From NCBI GenBank assembly GCA_014925825.1, contig JACGCK010000166.1, positions 1 through 64,000 on the forward strand: a stretch of DNA of 64,000 nucleotides. The letters run 5' to 3'. The stretch is from Pholiota molesta. Lineage: Eukaryota; Basidiomycota; Agaricomycetes; Agaricales; Strophariaceae. A program made the translations under genes and the position numbers. This document shows positions 45,960-60,677 of the stretch, one piece after another; within the stretch, counting starts at the first letter, position 1, and each line of letters opens with the position of its first letter. The notes under the pieces were generated by a model. It was not told the origin of the DNA and made no database searches. It worked only from the letters and a program-made list of their open reading frames with translations.

Positions 45960-46985
45960 ATGTCCTCGTCCTCCTCGTCAACTCCGCCTGCTAACTCTCA
46001 ACAACAGCAACAGCCACAAGAGCCTACAGACTTCAAGCTCTACACCCCCCCGCCACCACACCCGTAGTACCTGGTAAGATAAGAAAGCGCCAGTGGCACG
46101 TAATCCGAGCTCAATCCGTGTCTGGCCCTCAGCCAATCTCCCAGATGACTACTTCACGCCGACCGCGGCCGATTTGAGAGCTGCACAGTCAACCCTTGCC
46201 GCCCGTATGCAGGCGCTCGTCAATGCGCCGCTGCAGCTGCGCGCCGTGCGCGAAGCGGAGGCAAAGGCGAAGCGCGATCGATGGCCTCAGGTGTGCTATC
46301 ATCTCACATGTCTGGAATACGCCCATGCTTATCGTGCGCCTTTTCTATGTAGACCAGCATCCGTATCAAGTTCACAGACCGCACGCAGCTTGAGAAAGTC
46401 TTTCCCTCCACGAACAAGATCAGGTCTGTGTACGCGTTCGTCCGCAGCTGTCTCAGGGAGGATGTCAAGCCTATCAAGTTCATCCTATGTACGATCCACC
46501 TTTGCCCTTGGGGTGGCGATTGCTGAATCATCTTTTGGGCAGACCAACCTCCCAGACGCGATCTCAAGGTATCAGACCCTACTGTCCGCGATCAAACCCT
46601 GGCAGAGCTGCAGCTCGCGCCATCGTCGGTTCTACTTCTAAGATTCGAAGACGAAGCTCTGAATAGTACGTCTCAACCATCTCCTCTCTGGGGTCGTTGC
46701 TGAGTAGCCATGGCTACTGTATCAGACGCCGACGTCCCTGCTCCACTCTCGCCATTTGTGCTCAGTCATGCCGAAGCGCTGCCAGTCCCTGTAGCTCCCT
46801 CGGAGGACAGCCCACCGGCTAGCAGGTCGAAATCACCACCACCAGCAAAACCAGCATCATCCTCGGGCGAGGCAAAGATACCAAAATGGCTGAAGTTGGG
46901 AAATAGTACGTGCATCCTTCGAAACCACATGCCCTCATGCATCTGCAGGTCGTCCTATTGACTTTACTTTGTTACAGAAAAATGA
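45960..46985 (+). CDS. UBX-domain protein (TUG/ASPSCR1-like)
   Basis: N-terminal Ser/Gln-rich segment, then DFKLYTPP..., a helical region (DDYFTPTAADLRAAQSTLAA, APLQLRAVREAEAKAKRDRW), and a UBX fold from TSIRIKFTDRTQLEKVFPST through YAFVRSCLRED to PSSVLLLRFEDEALN. The tail is Pro/Ser-rich and ends IPKWLKLGNKK at 46985. UBX proteins are cofactors of the AAA-ATPase Cdc48/p97. The FPR-type loop is not obvious, as in TUG-like members. Two single-base breaks, in the C7 run near 46048 and near 46085, separate the first 35 codons from the rest. Confidence 0.75.
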
Positions 46986-47067
46986 ATAATTAGTAGAACT
47001 GTAACTGGATTATGGTGAGGTGTACATACATATGAGTTGTAAATCTATACATTTTTGTCTACTCTGG

Positions 47068-48616
47068 CTAATATACTGGGAATTCTTGATCAATCTGGTT
47101 TGACCATGCGCGCAGCCCACCAATAACATCTTTGACGACGACGCTGTTGTTGCTACTGCTGACGCTTCTGAGGGCTTGAGCAGCGATCTGCGAATCGTTG
47201 CCTAATCGGCATACAATATAGAGTTCTTCATTGTTCGCGCACTCGGAGATGAATTTTTCGGGCTGTGAGAGGATATCTTTTAGTTGAACGTCTGTGGAAT
47301 TGCAGATTAGCTTCGTAGTGCAATTGAAAAATGCGAGGAAAGATGGCGGACTCTTTGATCCAGGAAGCTGGCATATTCCGTATTCCGTTGGAGGTCGTAC
47401 GTCTATGATTTTGAATGGCTTTGTAGAGTGCATGGCATCGTGTAGGTCCTAGATCAATTCGGTGTCAGTACTTGAACGCAAAGATGAGCAATGGATATGT
47501 GCCTTTGGCGGTACTCGATGGCCTGCAACGCCTGGGACCAGCCCCTGCTCAACCCAGTTTGGCGCGGGCCCGCCGCAGAACTGCACATAGTCGGTGCTTG
47601 TCAAGGAGGCGAGCTGTCCGGTCGGGCTGCTGCATGCGGGACAGTTGGCCTTGCGCGTGCGCAGCTTGATGGTCCGGAAGGGCGGTGTCCCTAGCGCGGA
47701 GAAGAGAAGGAGCGTTGGGTTGGGATCTGAGCAGGGAAGAAAGAAGGTGACCTTCAGAAAGTGGGATGATACATGAGGAAAGGACGTACCATGCACCCCC
47801 ACTATAATCTTGATCGTCTCCAGCGCCTGCATGTTCCCAATGACGCCCGTCACCGCCCCAAGCACGCCGAGCTCCTCGCACGTCCCCACCGCGGCACGCG
47901 GCGGCGGCGTCGGGTACAAGCAGCGGTAGCACGGGCCGCGCTCGCCCAGGTTGTACACGCACAGCTGCCCCTCGAGCTTCTGCGCGGCGCCGCTCACGAG
48001 CGGCTTGCCGAGCGCGACGGCGGCGTCGGAGAGCAGGTAGCGCGTGGGCATGTTGTCGGTGCAGTCGAGGATGATGTCGTACGGCTCGAGGAGAGCGAGC
48101 GCGTTGGCAGGGGTGAGTGCGGTGGTGTGGACGTCGAGGGTGAGGTTGGGATTGACGCTGGGATGGGGGTGGTTAGAATTAGAAAGGAAAATAGAGAGAT
48201 ATGGAGGAGAGCGTACCGTCGAAGGGCGAGGGCGGCGGATTCCGCTTTGTACATGCCTATAGTTTCTTCATTGTGAAGGATCTGCCTTTGGAGATTGGAG
48301 AGCTCGACGCGGTCATGGTCGATGATCGCCAAACGTCCTAAATGAAAAACATGCATGGGTAAATTTGACAATATATTTGAATGATAGAGAAGACATACCA
48401 ACACCTGCGGCACCCAGATATTGAAGCGCGGGGCAGCCCAGCCCGCCTGCACCGACGACAGCTACGGAGGCGGCGCGGAGTTTTAGCTGTCCTTTGGATA
48501 TTATTACGGATCTGCCGACGAGGATGGGGGCGATAGGCGCGTACCTTGAAGGCCAAAGCCATCGAGGATCATCTGGCGGCCATAGCGCTGGTAGTCCTGC
48601 AACGGAAGCGCCGCCA
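47068..48616 (-). CDS. UBA4: ubiquitin-like activating adenylyltransferase/sulfurtransferase
   Basis: An intact multi-exon gene starting [20 protein letters not shown]. The E1-like half has [20 protein letters not shown] (nucleotide site), [26 protein letters not shown], zinc-binding CYRCLYP and CPACS pairs, and the catalytic [15 protein letters not shown]. The C-terminal rhodanese domain has [19 protein letters not shown] and the active-site loop IVCRLGNDS. It adenylates and thiolates Urm1 for tRNA wobble-uridine 2-thiolation, and in some fungi also serves molybdopterin synthase. Stop at 47068, converging on the UBX gene with 82 bp between stops. No frame break, despite high GC content. Confidence 0.95.
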
Positions 48617-48677
48617 TTGACAAAGTCCAGGAGAAAGAAAGAGCGGATTACATAACCATCTAATCTGCCTCTTCACC
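48617..48677. promoter_or_regulatory. 61-bp bidirectional promoter, UBA4/APC10
   Basis: The start codons of UBA4 (48616, minus) and APC10 (48678, plus) are separated by only 61 bp, so both transcripts must start within or overlap this stretch. Confidence 0.6.
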
Positions 48678-49509
48678 ATGGCCGCTGAGGACGGCAAGCC
48701 CCTCATCCACCCAGGTACGCCCGTCCCCGCCACCTGACCTGCCGCTGACCCCCACCAGCCAAGCGCCTGCCCAATCTCCCATGGCCCGACATCTCTGCCC
48801 GCGCGAAGTGGTCCGTCTCCTCGTTTAAGTTCGGCTTTGGCGCGGAGTGTCTCCTGGACGGCGACCCAGACACCTTCTGGCAGTGCGTACCCTCCGTCTA
48901 CGCGCCATACCCAACGCTCATCTCTACCACAGCTCCGATGGACCTCAGCCCCATTTTATCACGGTGGAGTTTCCCGCAAGATGGCCATCCAGGTTCGCGC
49001 CTCTTCTCGTTTCCTTGCTCTCCGTGTGCTCACGATATATCGAACGAACAGAAAATCAGCATTCATCTCAATTTCCCCCAAGACGACTCGTATACCCCGT
49101 CGACACTTGCAATACGCGCCGGAACAGGCCCAGTGATCTGCAAGATGTCCGCGTCGTCACTCTGGACAAACCCGACGGCTGGATTACTTTCGACGTCTCT
49201 TCAGAGCCTAATGAAGACGGAGATGGACTGTGCGTATTTTGTAGTTTCGCTTGCTTCTTGATTCCTAATTCTGAATTTCTAGCAATCCGTCTATGCATAT
49301 GTCCTCCAAATCATTATTGCTGCCAACCACATGAGTGGCAAGGATACCCATGTTCGGGGCTTGCGCATCTTGGGTCCTCTGGAGTGAGTAAACCGCTCAT
49401 AGGCACCGTGTATCATCATTAACAACACCCAAGGGATAACAACATCATTGGAGAAGACCATTTCTTGTTCCAATCACCGACCTACAAAATGTACGAGACA
49501 ATTCGATGA
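48678..49509 (+). CDS. APC10: anaphase-promoting complex subunit 10 (DOC domain)
   Basis: Exons encode MAAEDGKPLIHP, AKWSVSSFKFGFGAECLLDG and DPDTFWHSDGPQPHFITVEF (the DOC jelly-roll signature), KISIHLNFPQDDSYTPSTLA, DVRVVTLDKPDGWITFDVSS, VYAYVLQIIIAANHMSGKDT, HVRGLRILGPLE and a final exon ending KMYETIR. The C-terminal Ile-Arg is the IR tail that docks on Cdc27. The subunit helps the APC/C capture D-box substrates. Three single-base breaks (about 48976, 49130, 49288) interrupt otherwise perfect family sequence. Confidence 0.9.
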
Positions 49510-49614
49510 TACCGGAGGGGATACTATTAATCTACGCACTCTACAAACAACATGTATATTATCCAATAAGTCAAGATTGTATATTACATCTATTGAACAT
49601 GTCCAATCTCTTTA

Positions 49615-52600
49615 TTACCTGCCGAGAGGGGGCTGATATGATGTAGGATGTGGTTTATATTGACTCGCCTGATAATATTGTTCAGCGGGGTATCTCGAGT
49701 ATGATGTCTGAGCATGGTCGCTGGGCGAAGCCGTATCTTGCGAGTCGACTGCTGGTGCTGGTGCTCGGTACAAAGCCGCAGAGCTGGGTGAGCCAAGAGC
49801 GCCGTTATTATGTGCTACAGGGTAACCAGGGGTGTGTGCTGGTGTTGTAATGTTCCACGCGGGGACGGAGGGCTGGAAAAAGGGAGTCAGTAAAAGGTGG
49901 ACGTTAAGACAATGAACAGACATACCTGTTGAGCCTTGTAAGAGGGATGCATATCTGTCCGATATTGCTGTGGAGGTGGAGGTAGCTGCTGCTGGTTCAT
50001 ATGATTATATTGATGTCCTGAATTATGGTAAGGTTGATGCTGGTTCGAGTGATCGTATGCGTAGCGAGAGTCTGCATGGGCATTTTGTGGGCTTGTTGAG
50101 AATCCATGAGCCGCAGGTTGATAATGACTGAAAGCTATCATTGGTGGAGTAGTACCGTTGCGCACAGGCGCTGGATATGAGGAGGTTGGATAGGAAGATG
50201 ATGATGATGACGCCGGGTATCTTCCCTGTGAAGGCAATGCTTGTCCATTTGCTGGAGGTCGGACGTAATAACTTTGCTGAGCCGTATCTGTATAGGGTGC
50301 TCCATACTGGGAGGCGCGAACGTCTATAGGCGAATTATGCATGGAAGGGTAAGGATAAAAGGAAGAGGATCGGTAGGGTTGCATCTGAGCGTTATTTTGG
50401 TAGGTGGATGGATGCTGAGTCGCAGGGGGATAATAATCTCTGGGTCGCCCTTGCTGAGCCCGACAAGATTTGCAGACAAATTCCACCTTATCCCAGTTTC
50501 TCAGCGGACGGCCTGCCGCCTTGTCCGCGCTATCATGACAGGAAATGTGTTGCCATTTGGAACAACGGCCACAGGACATCATGGGCGTGCCATCATCCTA
50601 TTGATCATGAACTTCTGATGTATAAACGAAGAAAAAGAAGAGAACGAACCAAATTCATGCCGTGGCGTTGACATATCTCACAAGCAACTTCCCATTCTTC
50701 TCCAGCAGGTGTCCGGATCCACTGGCCATTCCATTATTACCGTTCGTCTTGGGGGCACGTCGTTCTTGAGTGGAACGATTTCTCGGCTTGGGCTTGGGCT
50801 TGGGTTCGGATTCGTCGATCTTGGGCTCCTTGGGCTCCGGCTCGGGCTCAGGCTGCACTTCTTCACTTCTGCAGCACGAATACATATTAGCATATGCGGG
50901 TTAACACAAGGAGGGTGACATACGCAGTGGTCCGACCTTTCCTAGATTCCTCTCTGGCCTCGCGCTCCTTCCTTCTTTGCTCTCTAGCCAATTCACGCTT
51001 CTGCCTGTCGGCTTCTTCCTTCTGCTGGCGAGCCTCCAGTCTTCGGGCACGACTCATCTTTTCATCTTCCTCTTGCTTTTTCTTGGCCGCCAAGCGGGCT
51101 TCTTCGCGTTCAATCTCTCTTACAGCGAGTCGCGAGGACCTCTTCCTGTGGACTAACGCTTCCTCGACTTCTCGTTTACGCTCGATTGCCTAAGCACAAG
51201 GTCAGCTAAATGTTTACAATAGTGAATATGAAAATGGACATACCCTTATTCGCGGGTTACGACAGGAACAATTCGTTGACTAGGTTTTGTATAATGCCTT
51301 TTCGGCATAATGTGTGGCTTTCTCAAAACGTTCCGCAATATGCTCCCATTCATATAGTGTCGCACAGATCTATACGACGAAATGTATTAAGCGAACAAGT
51401 ATCGTGAAACCTGGTATGCTGCTTACGTTTCCCATTCAACGAAATTTTCAGGGGGTCTTGGGGTGCTTCCGCCTGCTCTTCAGGTTCCTCCGTAGTAGTA
51501 TGTTCTATGGCAGTAGCACCGTTGCCCTTGGAAGCTTTTCCATTCTGAGAAGCGGACGCGGAAGTTTCTCCAACATCGTCGCTGAGTTCGGTCAAGTCAC
51601 TAATAGATTCCTCATCACTCTCCAATCCTGTCTTGGCGGCGGGCAGTTTTCCCTTCTGGTTCTTGCCACGCTTCCCTTCGTTCAACCACTCTTCGGGTAT
51701 AGGTTGCCATTCCTCTTCCTCCTGTGGGCCCCTCAGTCTCGCACTAGCGCGAGTGCCAAAAGCACGTGGCGGAGCAGATCGTGTGGGAGTCTTGGACGAT
51801 TGCGCTCGCGCAGCCACTTGCCGAGTAGGCCTGGTGGATCTGCTGATGCTGCTCATAGCTGCCTGTCGATTCAATTCGGCCAGCTCTCTGGCTTGTGCGT
51901 CGAGTTTGAGTTTGGCTTGATCTTTGGCAGCCCGGCTGTGACGGCCAGAAACGGGCGAGGAGGGCGTTAAAGGAGGAGCAGTGATACGGGCGCGTTTGGC
52001 GGGGGTGGCATTCGCTTTTGTGTCTTGTGCTTCTCGCGAGATTTTTCTGGTCCCCTCTTGCGCTTCAATGCCTTTGGTTTAGGGACCTTTGGCTGAACAC
52101 GCTGTATCCAGAGACGATCGCCTAGTGGAGATTTGATGCTAAGCACAGCTTGCGGAAGGTAGAAAGGAAATACGTACTGCCAATGTACCAATACGCGTTA
52201 CGCTTGCTGTCGTAGCCTATTGGCTCAATACGCTGTCAAAGCCTAGTCAGCTAAGGATTCATAGTAGAAGAAAAGAAAACGAACCCAGGACGCCATTTCA
52301 TCGTCCGTTTTCATGAGAGTTCGCAGCCGGGTAGGATTTTGGAACTGCCACTCGGCAAGAGTATGTATAGTCTCAAGCTTGGAAAGAAGAGGAAGATCAA
52401 ACCAATCAACGGGATTTTGTAGCTCAGTGTCGTCATCTGGTGCAGTTTGTTTTGATTCTGAAACCGGCGCGCTTTGCTGCTATGCTCGATTGGCGAGAGC
52501 GAGTATCGCTTTTGTGTTCGGAAAGATCCTCAAGAGCCTGCTTCAAGGACCCTGACGTCTCCGCAGAAGGTGATGGCGCGTGGTCGACATTCATATCGTC

Positions 52601-53172
52601 GTTATTGACCGAGTTGGGATCATTAGGCTCATGGTCTTCTGCCACTGGTTCCTCTTCCTCGTCTTTGGCGCGTTTGGGGTCTTTCGGCTCAATGCCCAAA
52701 GGATTTGCGTCGGGATCTCTCTTGATGTATTGTTTTCGAAGCGCGGTTTGCCAATTGTCGGCGCTGGATTGCAGAGAAACAGGTTCAATGGTACTCTCTT
52801 AAGACAATGCCAAAGTTTTGAGTACATACGTGACTTTTCGATCATAAGACAGAGTGTAAAGCAGCCTCTGCATGATACGCGGGATTACTGTATTTGTATG
52901 GTATACCAGGTCCTTTTCGATATCCTAAATATGAAATAGGACACGATTAATCATAAAAAGGGTGGATTGGCAATGAAACGCACAGCGACAGTCACGTCGT
53001 TCATGGCAAATAATTGCGAGAACGTGCAGAAAAACTGGCTAAAAGCGGCCCACTGCCACTGCCTCCTCAGAAGCGCGATATCGTCGGGGCACGGATCATT
53101 CTGTGGAGGTTGTGGGGAAGATGTGGGGAGTGAAGGTAGGTTTGACGCGCGGATGGTCGAGCGACGAGGCAT
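49615..53172 (-). CDS. DDT/WHIM and PHD-finger chromatin protein
   Basis: Start MPRRSTIRASNLP at 53172. The DDT-like part is WQWAAFSQFFCTFSQLFAMN then DIEKDLVYHTNTVIPRIMQR. A WHIM-like segment (KLETIHTLAEWQFQNPTRLR, later DRLWIQRVQP) follows. A long basic coiled coil (RRLEARQQKEEADRQKREL) precedes a C-terminal PHD finger with CEIC, CGRC, WQHISCHD and FVCKSC (C4HC3), then a Pro/Gln/Tyr-rich tail ending at 49615. This layout resembles accessory subunits of ISWI-type remodellers (RSF1/CECR2 class). Single-base breaks near 50690, 52045 and 52470 interrupt it. It converges on APC10 with 105 bp between stops. Confidence 0.78.
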
Positions 53173-53352
53173 GCCAGATATTTGCGGACCTAGGTCAGGG
53201 GCAGCAGAACAACGAAGAGCGCGAATGAACGGGATGGGGGATGGGGCGAGAAAGAGGGACGGCGGGGACGGAGGGCAGGGACGGAGAAGGAGGTGCGACG
53301 AGAGACACAACAAACATTTCCTTGTCATCACCCTTATATATTACATAATACG

Positions 53353-54420
53353 CTACTTGTTCCCACACAATTGCTGCTGCACAAAGTCCGCCGCCTCGAC
53401 GACCATCTCCTCCGTGCACGCATGCCCCACGCCCGCCGCCACCACCACCTTCTTCACCCCGTCCCGCCCCACCTCTAGTCCGTCCACAAACTTCGCACTC
53501 GCCACCCACGGCACCAGCACATCGTCTGCCCCCGACAGCACAAGGATTTTCTTGCCCAAAAACGGATTCCCTCCATCAAGGCTGCTGTAATCCTTGGACG
53601 CGGGGTCGAAGGACTGAACAAACTTGATGAAACTCGCCGGGATGTGAGGGGGGCCAAAGGCTATGTTGCTCGTCTTGGCGCGATGTTCGATGAGCTTCAA
53701 ATAGTCAGGGCACCCTATGATCGGGATACCGACTTGGACTCTGGGATCTGAAATGTAGTATCCGATATAAATAATATATACGTCATGAAACACAGCGAAG
53801 TCGAACCTTGGGCTAACGCTATCCAGGTCGAATGTCCTCCCAAGCTAATTCCGACCACACCCCATGCGTCGATCTTGCATTCCTCGTTAGGGAAAAGATA
53901 TCCCGGCAGGAAATCCATGATGAACGAGATGTCCTTCGCCGTTCCCACTGATAAATCACGTCCAGTACTCAACAGCGTAAATAATTCCAGCTAGCTTACC
54001 TTGGATAGAGTACATGTCAAGCCTGATCTGGATGTCAGGCTGATGCAAAGGCAGCATAAAACAGTCTACTCACGCATGTCGTTCATTCGGTGATTTCTCT
54101 GTCCAAGTGTTATTGGCCTTTGCGTCAATTATCCGACCTCCATGGTTGCGGTGGTCCTATCGAATATAAGCAAACCTATAGACATTGTAGAAATATAAAA
54201 TGGGATCTACCAATGTTATGACGAATAAGTTGCGAACGAGTTCTTTGCTCGAATTCGCTTGATCCATCAGCTTTCTCGCCAAAGGATCGACGTCGTTGGC
54301 AGAACCAGTGCGACCATGGATAACAAAGGCGACAGCAATCGATGAAGTGAGAGGTCCTTCCCACTTGTAAACGTTAGTAGAGATTCCGCCAATATTGAGG
54401 ATTTCCTTGATAGTCGACAT
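53353..54420 (-). CDS. alpha/beta hydrolase
   Basis: An intact five-exon gene starting MSTIKEILNIGG and ending VQQQLCGNK. Landmarks: oxyanion region VIHGRTGSANDVD, TLDHRNHGG, nucleophile elbow GISLGGHST (Ser), acid SGADDVLVPW (Asp), and GVGHACTEE (His). It lacks a signal peptide, so probably cytosolic. The substrate is unknown; related fungal proteins are annotated as AB-hydrolase superfamily without a defined reaction. Confidence 0.85.
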
Positions 54421-54566
54421 GGTTGCTATAGCTCAAGCTTAATGCATTGTCCTCTGGGAGAATTACAAGATATATGCTTAGTCAATTAAGTAAAGCGAGC
54501 GTCTATAAATATGTACTAAAGTAGAGGCAACAAAGGGCAGAAAAGTTCTATAGCGGCGTCACATCT

Positions 54567-57268
<2,702 letters not shown>

Positions 57269-57472
57269 TGCGATTGAAAAATGAGGGAAAGAAAGAGGAA
57301 TGCTGACAACAGCTCGACGAATGCACTCTTTTTCTTTCACCAAACAACCGCAAACACTTGCTGCCACCGCGCGACATGGAACATCCGATGACTCCGCGAC
57401 AATACTTTTGATATTACATGCATAAATAATCCGTACAATGTCCTTGGTACCCTAAATCTAATAAATCTCCAG

Positions 57473-58473
57473 TCACATATGGATGCATCCAAAACCCGGT
57501 TTCTTCTGCTTCTTGGGTCGGTCTGGGAACTTGACCCGCATCTGTCGCAGAAGGTCTTCAAATACTTCTGTAACATGCCAATTTCTTTTCGCTGATGTTT
57601 CGTAGAAAGGAATCTCCCACCGACTTGAAAGTGATTCGATGGTACTTCGTTGAACCTCTCTCTCGTTTACGAGATCCAGTTTTGTGCCAACAACGACAAT
57701 TGGCGCAGTCTGCATAGGTTTATCATCATACGGGATCGTCAAATAATATGTAAACGCACCGTATCACCACCTTTGATACGCAGGATCTGCTTTCGCAAAT
57801 TATCGACTTCTTGTAAACTTGCTTCCTGTGTCAGACTATGCAAATGCGTATTCAGGATTCATGCAGTCCAATTTCATTAATTGACATACCTAAACACCAA
57901 AATAAAGCCACGACCAGACTACCATATCATGCAAATAATCAGGAGTGTTTGAATTTCGCGATAGCAAATCAGCCAACCTTGATGTAAACCTCATTCAGGG
58001 AGGTGAATTGTTCGGCTCCTGCGGTATCCAGAATTTCGAGCTATGACCAAAGCCATTTAGCGTCAGAAGATAGGTCCCAGAGGATATATGAGTGAAAATA
58101 GGATGGTAATGTTGTGTTTGGCGATAGGCAAGGAATTATCATACCGAATCATGCTGACCATCGACCGTTATTGTTCTTCGATACTCCTCTAGAAGTATGA
58201 CTTCTCAGACGACCGATCGCGCATACTATATGGGCTTTGTGCTGACCTTCAATGGTGGGATCATAGTTTTCCACAAAGACATCGCGGACGAAACGAACTG
58301 TGAGATATGATAGTTATTGAACTACCAATATGCAAGGGATAACACCGCAAACTTGCCTGTCAGAGCTGATTTGCCAACACCTCCAGCTTTGCATGATAGT
58401 TAGCAACAGAACGAGCAAAGTGTAGTTGCTGGGTCAACTTACCCCCAAGGACGACTACATTAAATAATCTCAT
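57473..58473 (-). CDS. Rap/Rsr1-type Ras-family GTPase
   Basis: Many short exons from MRLFNVVVLG at 58473 to GFGCIHM at 57473. G1 GAGGVGKSALT, effector VENYDPTIEEEYR, G3 DTAGAEQF (Rap-like, not the DTAGQEEY of Ras), G4 GTKLD in place of NKxD, G5 ETSAK, and a CAAX box CIHM (Met, suggesting farnesylation). The length is about 190 aa, as expected. A basic KKQKKPG precedes the CAAX box. Rsr1/Bud1 and Krev-1 relatives direct polarity and cell-cell fusion. One intron uses a GC donor (GCAAGT) after the codons for SALT. Confidence 0.85.
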
Positions 58474-58731
58474 TAGGTAGGATGTTCGTGACGATGGAAA
58501 GTGTAGTCGTTGGGGTTGATTTCGGCAAGGACAAGACTGGATCTAAAGATGGCCAGGATCTTGGAGGTCAACCTCCTCTTGTCGAAGGAAGCCCCTGCAT
58601 TCAATGTGCCGTGAGAGTCCTGCATTGAATATAAAACCTTCAACTGTACTCCGGTCCGGCTCATTCATCACATATCAGAACCACGTTTATTCTACGCGAT
58701 CGCCATTCAAGCAGACAGATTCAGACATCAA

Positions 58732-60677
58732 TTACAATACGACCTTGCTAACTTCCTCCGATATCTCTTCAACCTCAGCCTCAACGTTTTGTTCCATTTC
58801 GTCCTCCTTTTTGCTCACACTTTCCTTTTTGCGGCAACATTGGCGAAGCTCAAGGTTGGACGAACAGTAGGGACCAAAGAAGGACCAGTAGGCCTTGACG
58901 CCGGAGATTTTGGAGCAGTAGTGGTAGAAGAGACTGGAGGTGTTTGAGGTCGGCTCAGCGTGCTTCGTTCAATACCTGTACGCGAGCTAGTCCTTGACAT
59001 AGCGAGCTTTTCGTGAGTAGCTCCTCGTTCTCGTTCAATGCGTTCAGCCACTTCCTTATCCCGAGAGCTAACATCGACGGGCCTACATCACGATTCATGT
59101 CAATACTAAGTCTGTTAAATCTGAAACGGTTTCTTACTTTGCTGCACCAAAAGGACTCGGCCGAGCGGTTTGTGAGGCCGGGGTGGTAGGTCCCATTTTC
59201 GGAGAAGAGAGTGGGCTGGGGGAAACAGACGCGTTTCCAGATCTCGGTAATAACTCCAGCTTCCTGCGTGCTAGCTGTGGAGTTGGAGGGGTAGAACTGC
59301 TGGCTTTCGTTTATCGAATAAGGTATGTCAGTTTGCAATGTCATACAATTTATTGATAAAACTCACGTGAAATGCTGGTTCGACCAGTGGGCACAGGCTT
59401 TGGTTGACGTGCGGCACTTCTCCAGTCACCTTCGTCACTGGGAGCTTCCCTAGGAGGACCCATATCGCCCCTTATTCGATTAGATTTCCCGGAAATGTCA
59501 TCACTCGCCCCATTGGTTGTAGATTTGAATTTGCTACCAATTGCCCAGACTTCATCTTTGTCTGCTGCGCTTGCCTGCGTTTCAGAGGATAAAAAGCCTG
59601 ACCCTTTGCGCTTGAACGGAGGAGCATCGCTATCAGGAATACGTTGTGGCTTATTAGAACGCCATTGATCAACGCCGTCAGCTGCGCTGGAGACCTGTCG
59701 ATCTGCACGGTCGGAAGGGCCGTCGAAACGACGACGGGAAGGATCACGAGAGTCAGGAAGATCCGGAAGAGGTCCATCACGACGCCAAGGGTTGTCAAAT
59801 TTCGCACTATCCTCGGAAGCGCCGCCAAAACCACGTTCCTTTGCTAGTAAATGCTCAGATGCTTTGGCCAACAAGGAATGGCGAATATGACATACGTGGT
59901 TCTGCGACACTAACGCGGACAGTTCTTCCAGAGAAACTCTGCATAGTACAATGAGAATCACCTGCATCTTGCAAAATAGAGTAATCGGTTGCTTACGGAA
60001 CCAGTCTTTGCAAGGGCGTCTTTCAATCCCTCGAGATCTTCGAACTCTATGTATCCAAACCCTTTGGGTTTCTCGTCCTTATCTTTGATTATTTTGACAG
60101 ATTTCGTCTGTAAAGCATGAAAATGGGTTCGAATGATATAGGAGAAATACTAACATACTTTGATACCAGAGAAAAACTGTCCGAGCTCGATTTCAGTCAA
60201 ATCGAAGGCCAAGTTTCCCACAAAAGCGGTATAAGGAGGTTGGGTCGGTAGAGGAAGATCCTCGCGCGGAGGTCCACTTTGACGATCCGCTATCAAACGA
60301 TACACAGTATTCAGAAAAGTCTTGGTTCTAAAGGGAAATACTCACGACGTGAACTCAAAAAATCGTCTCCCCTTCTTCCGAACCGATCGCCTGTCTGTTC
60401 TTCATCGATTCTCGCCGCGGCTAAGGATAAAAAAGATTGAAGTTGCTCAAAAATACATTATAATGAACTTACGAGCATTAGGAAGAGATTCCATTTCATC
60501 TGCCCATGATCCTAGAGCTGTCGAGGCAAATAAATAAGTTTGCATATATACGAAATCTGAGATACTTACCGCTGTCTCCGAGAAACTCATTCAAGGAAAT
60601 CTTCTTAGCTTTCTTCGGCGCTAGAGATGTCTTTGTTAGAATTTTCAGCAGTAGATATGGTTTCCATGCTAACCCAT
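58732..60677 (-). CDS. TIF3: eIF4B-like translation initiation factor with RRM
   Basis: Start MAPKKAKKISLNEFLGDS at 60677, with the first exon only 4 nt of coding sequence (ATG G). One RRM: YTAFVGNLAFDLTEIELGQF, then VKIIKDKDEKPKGFGYIEFE. It is followed by an Asp/Arg-rich and Ser-rich region (DNPWRRDGPLPDLPDSRDPS, DEGDWRSAARQPKP) and a Pro/Ser C-terminus ending in an acidic coiled segment. This is the plan of fungal eIF4B/Tif3, which stimulates eIF4A helicase during scanning. One single-base break near 58830 (VAAKKESVSKKED) precedes the last 30 residues. Confidence 0.85.
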
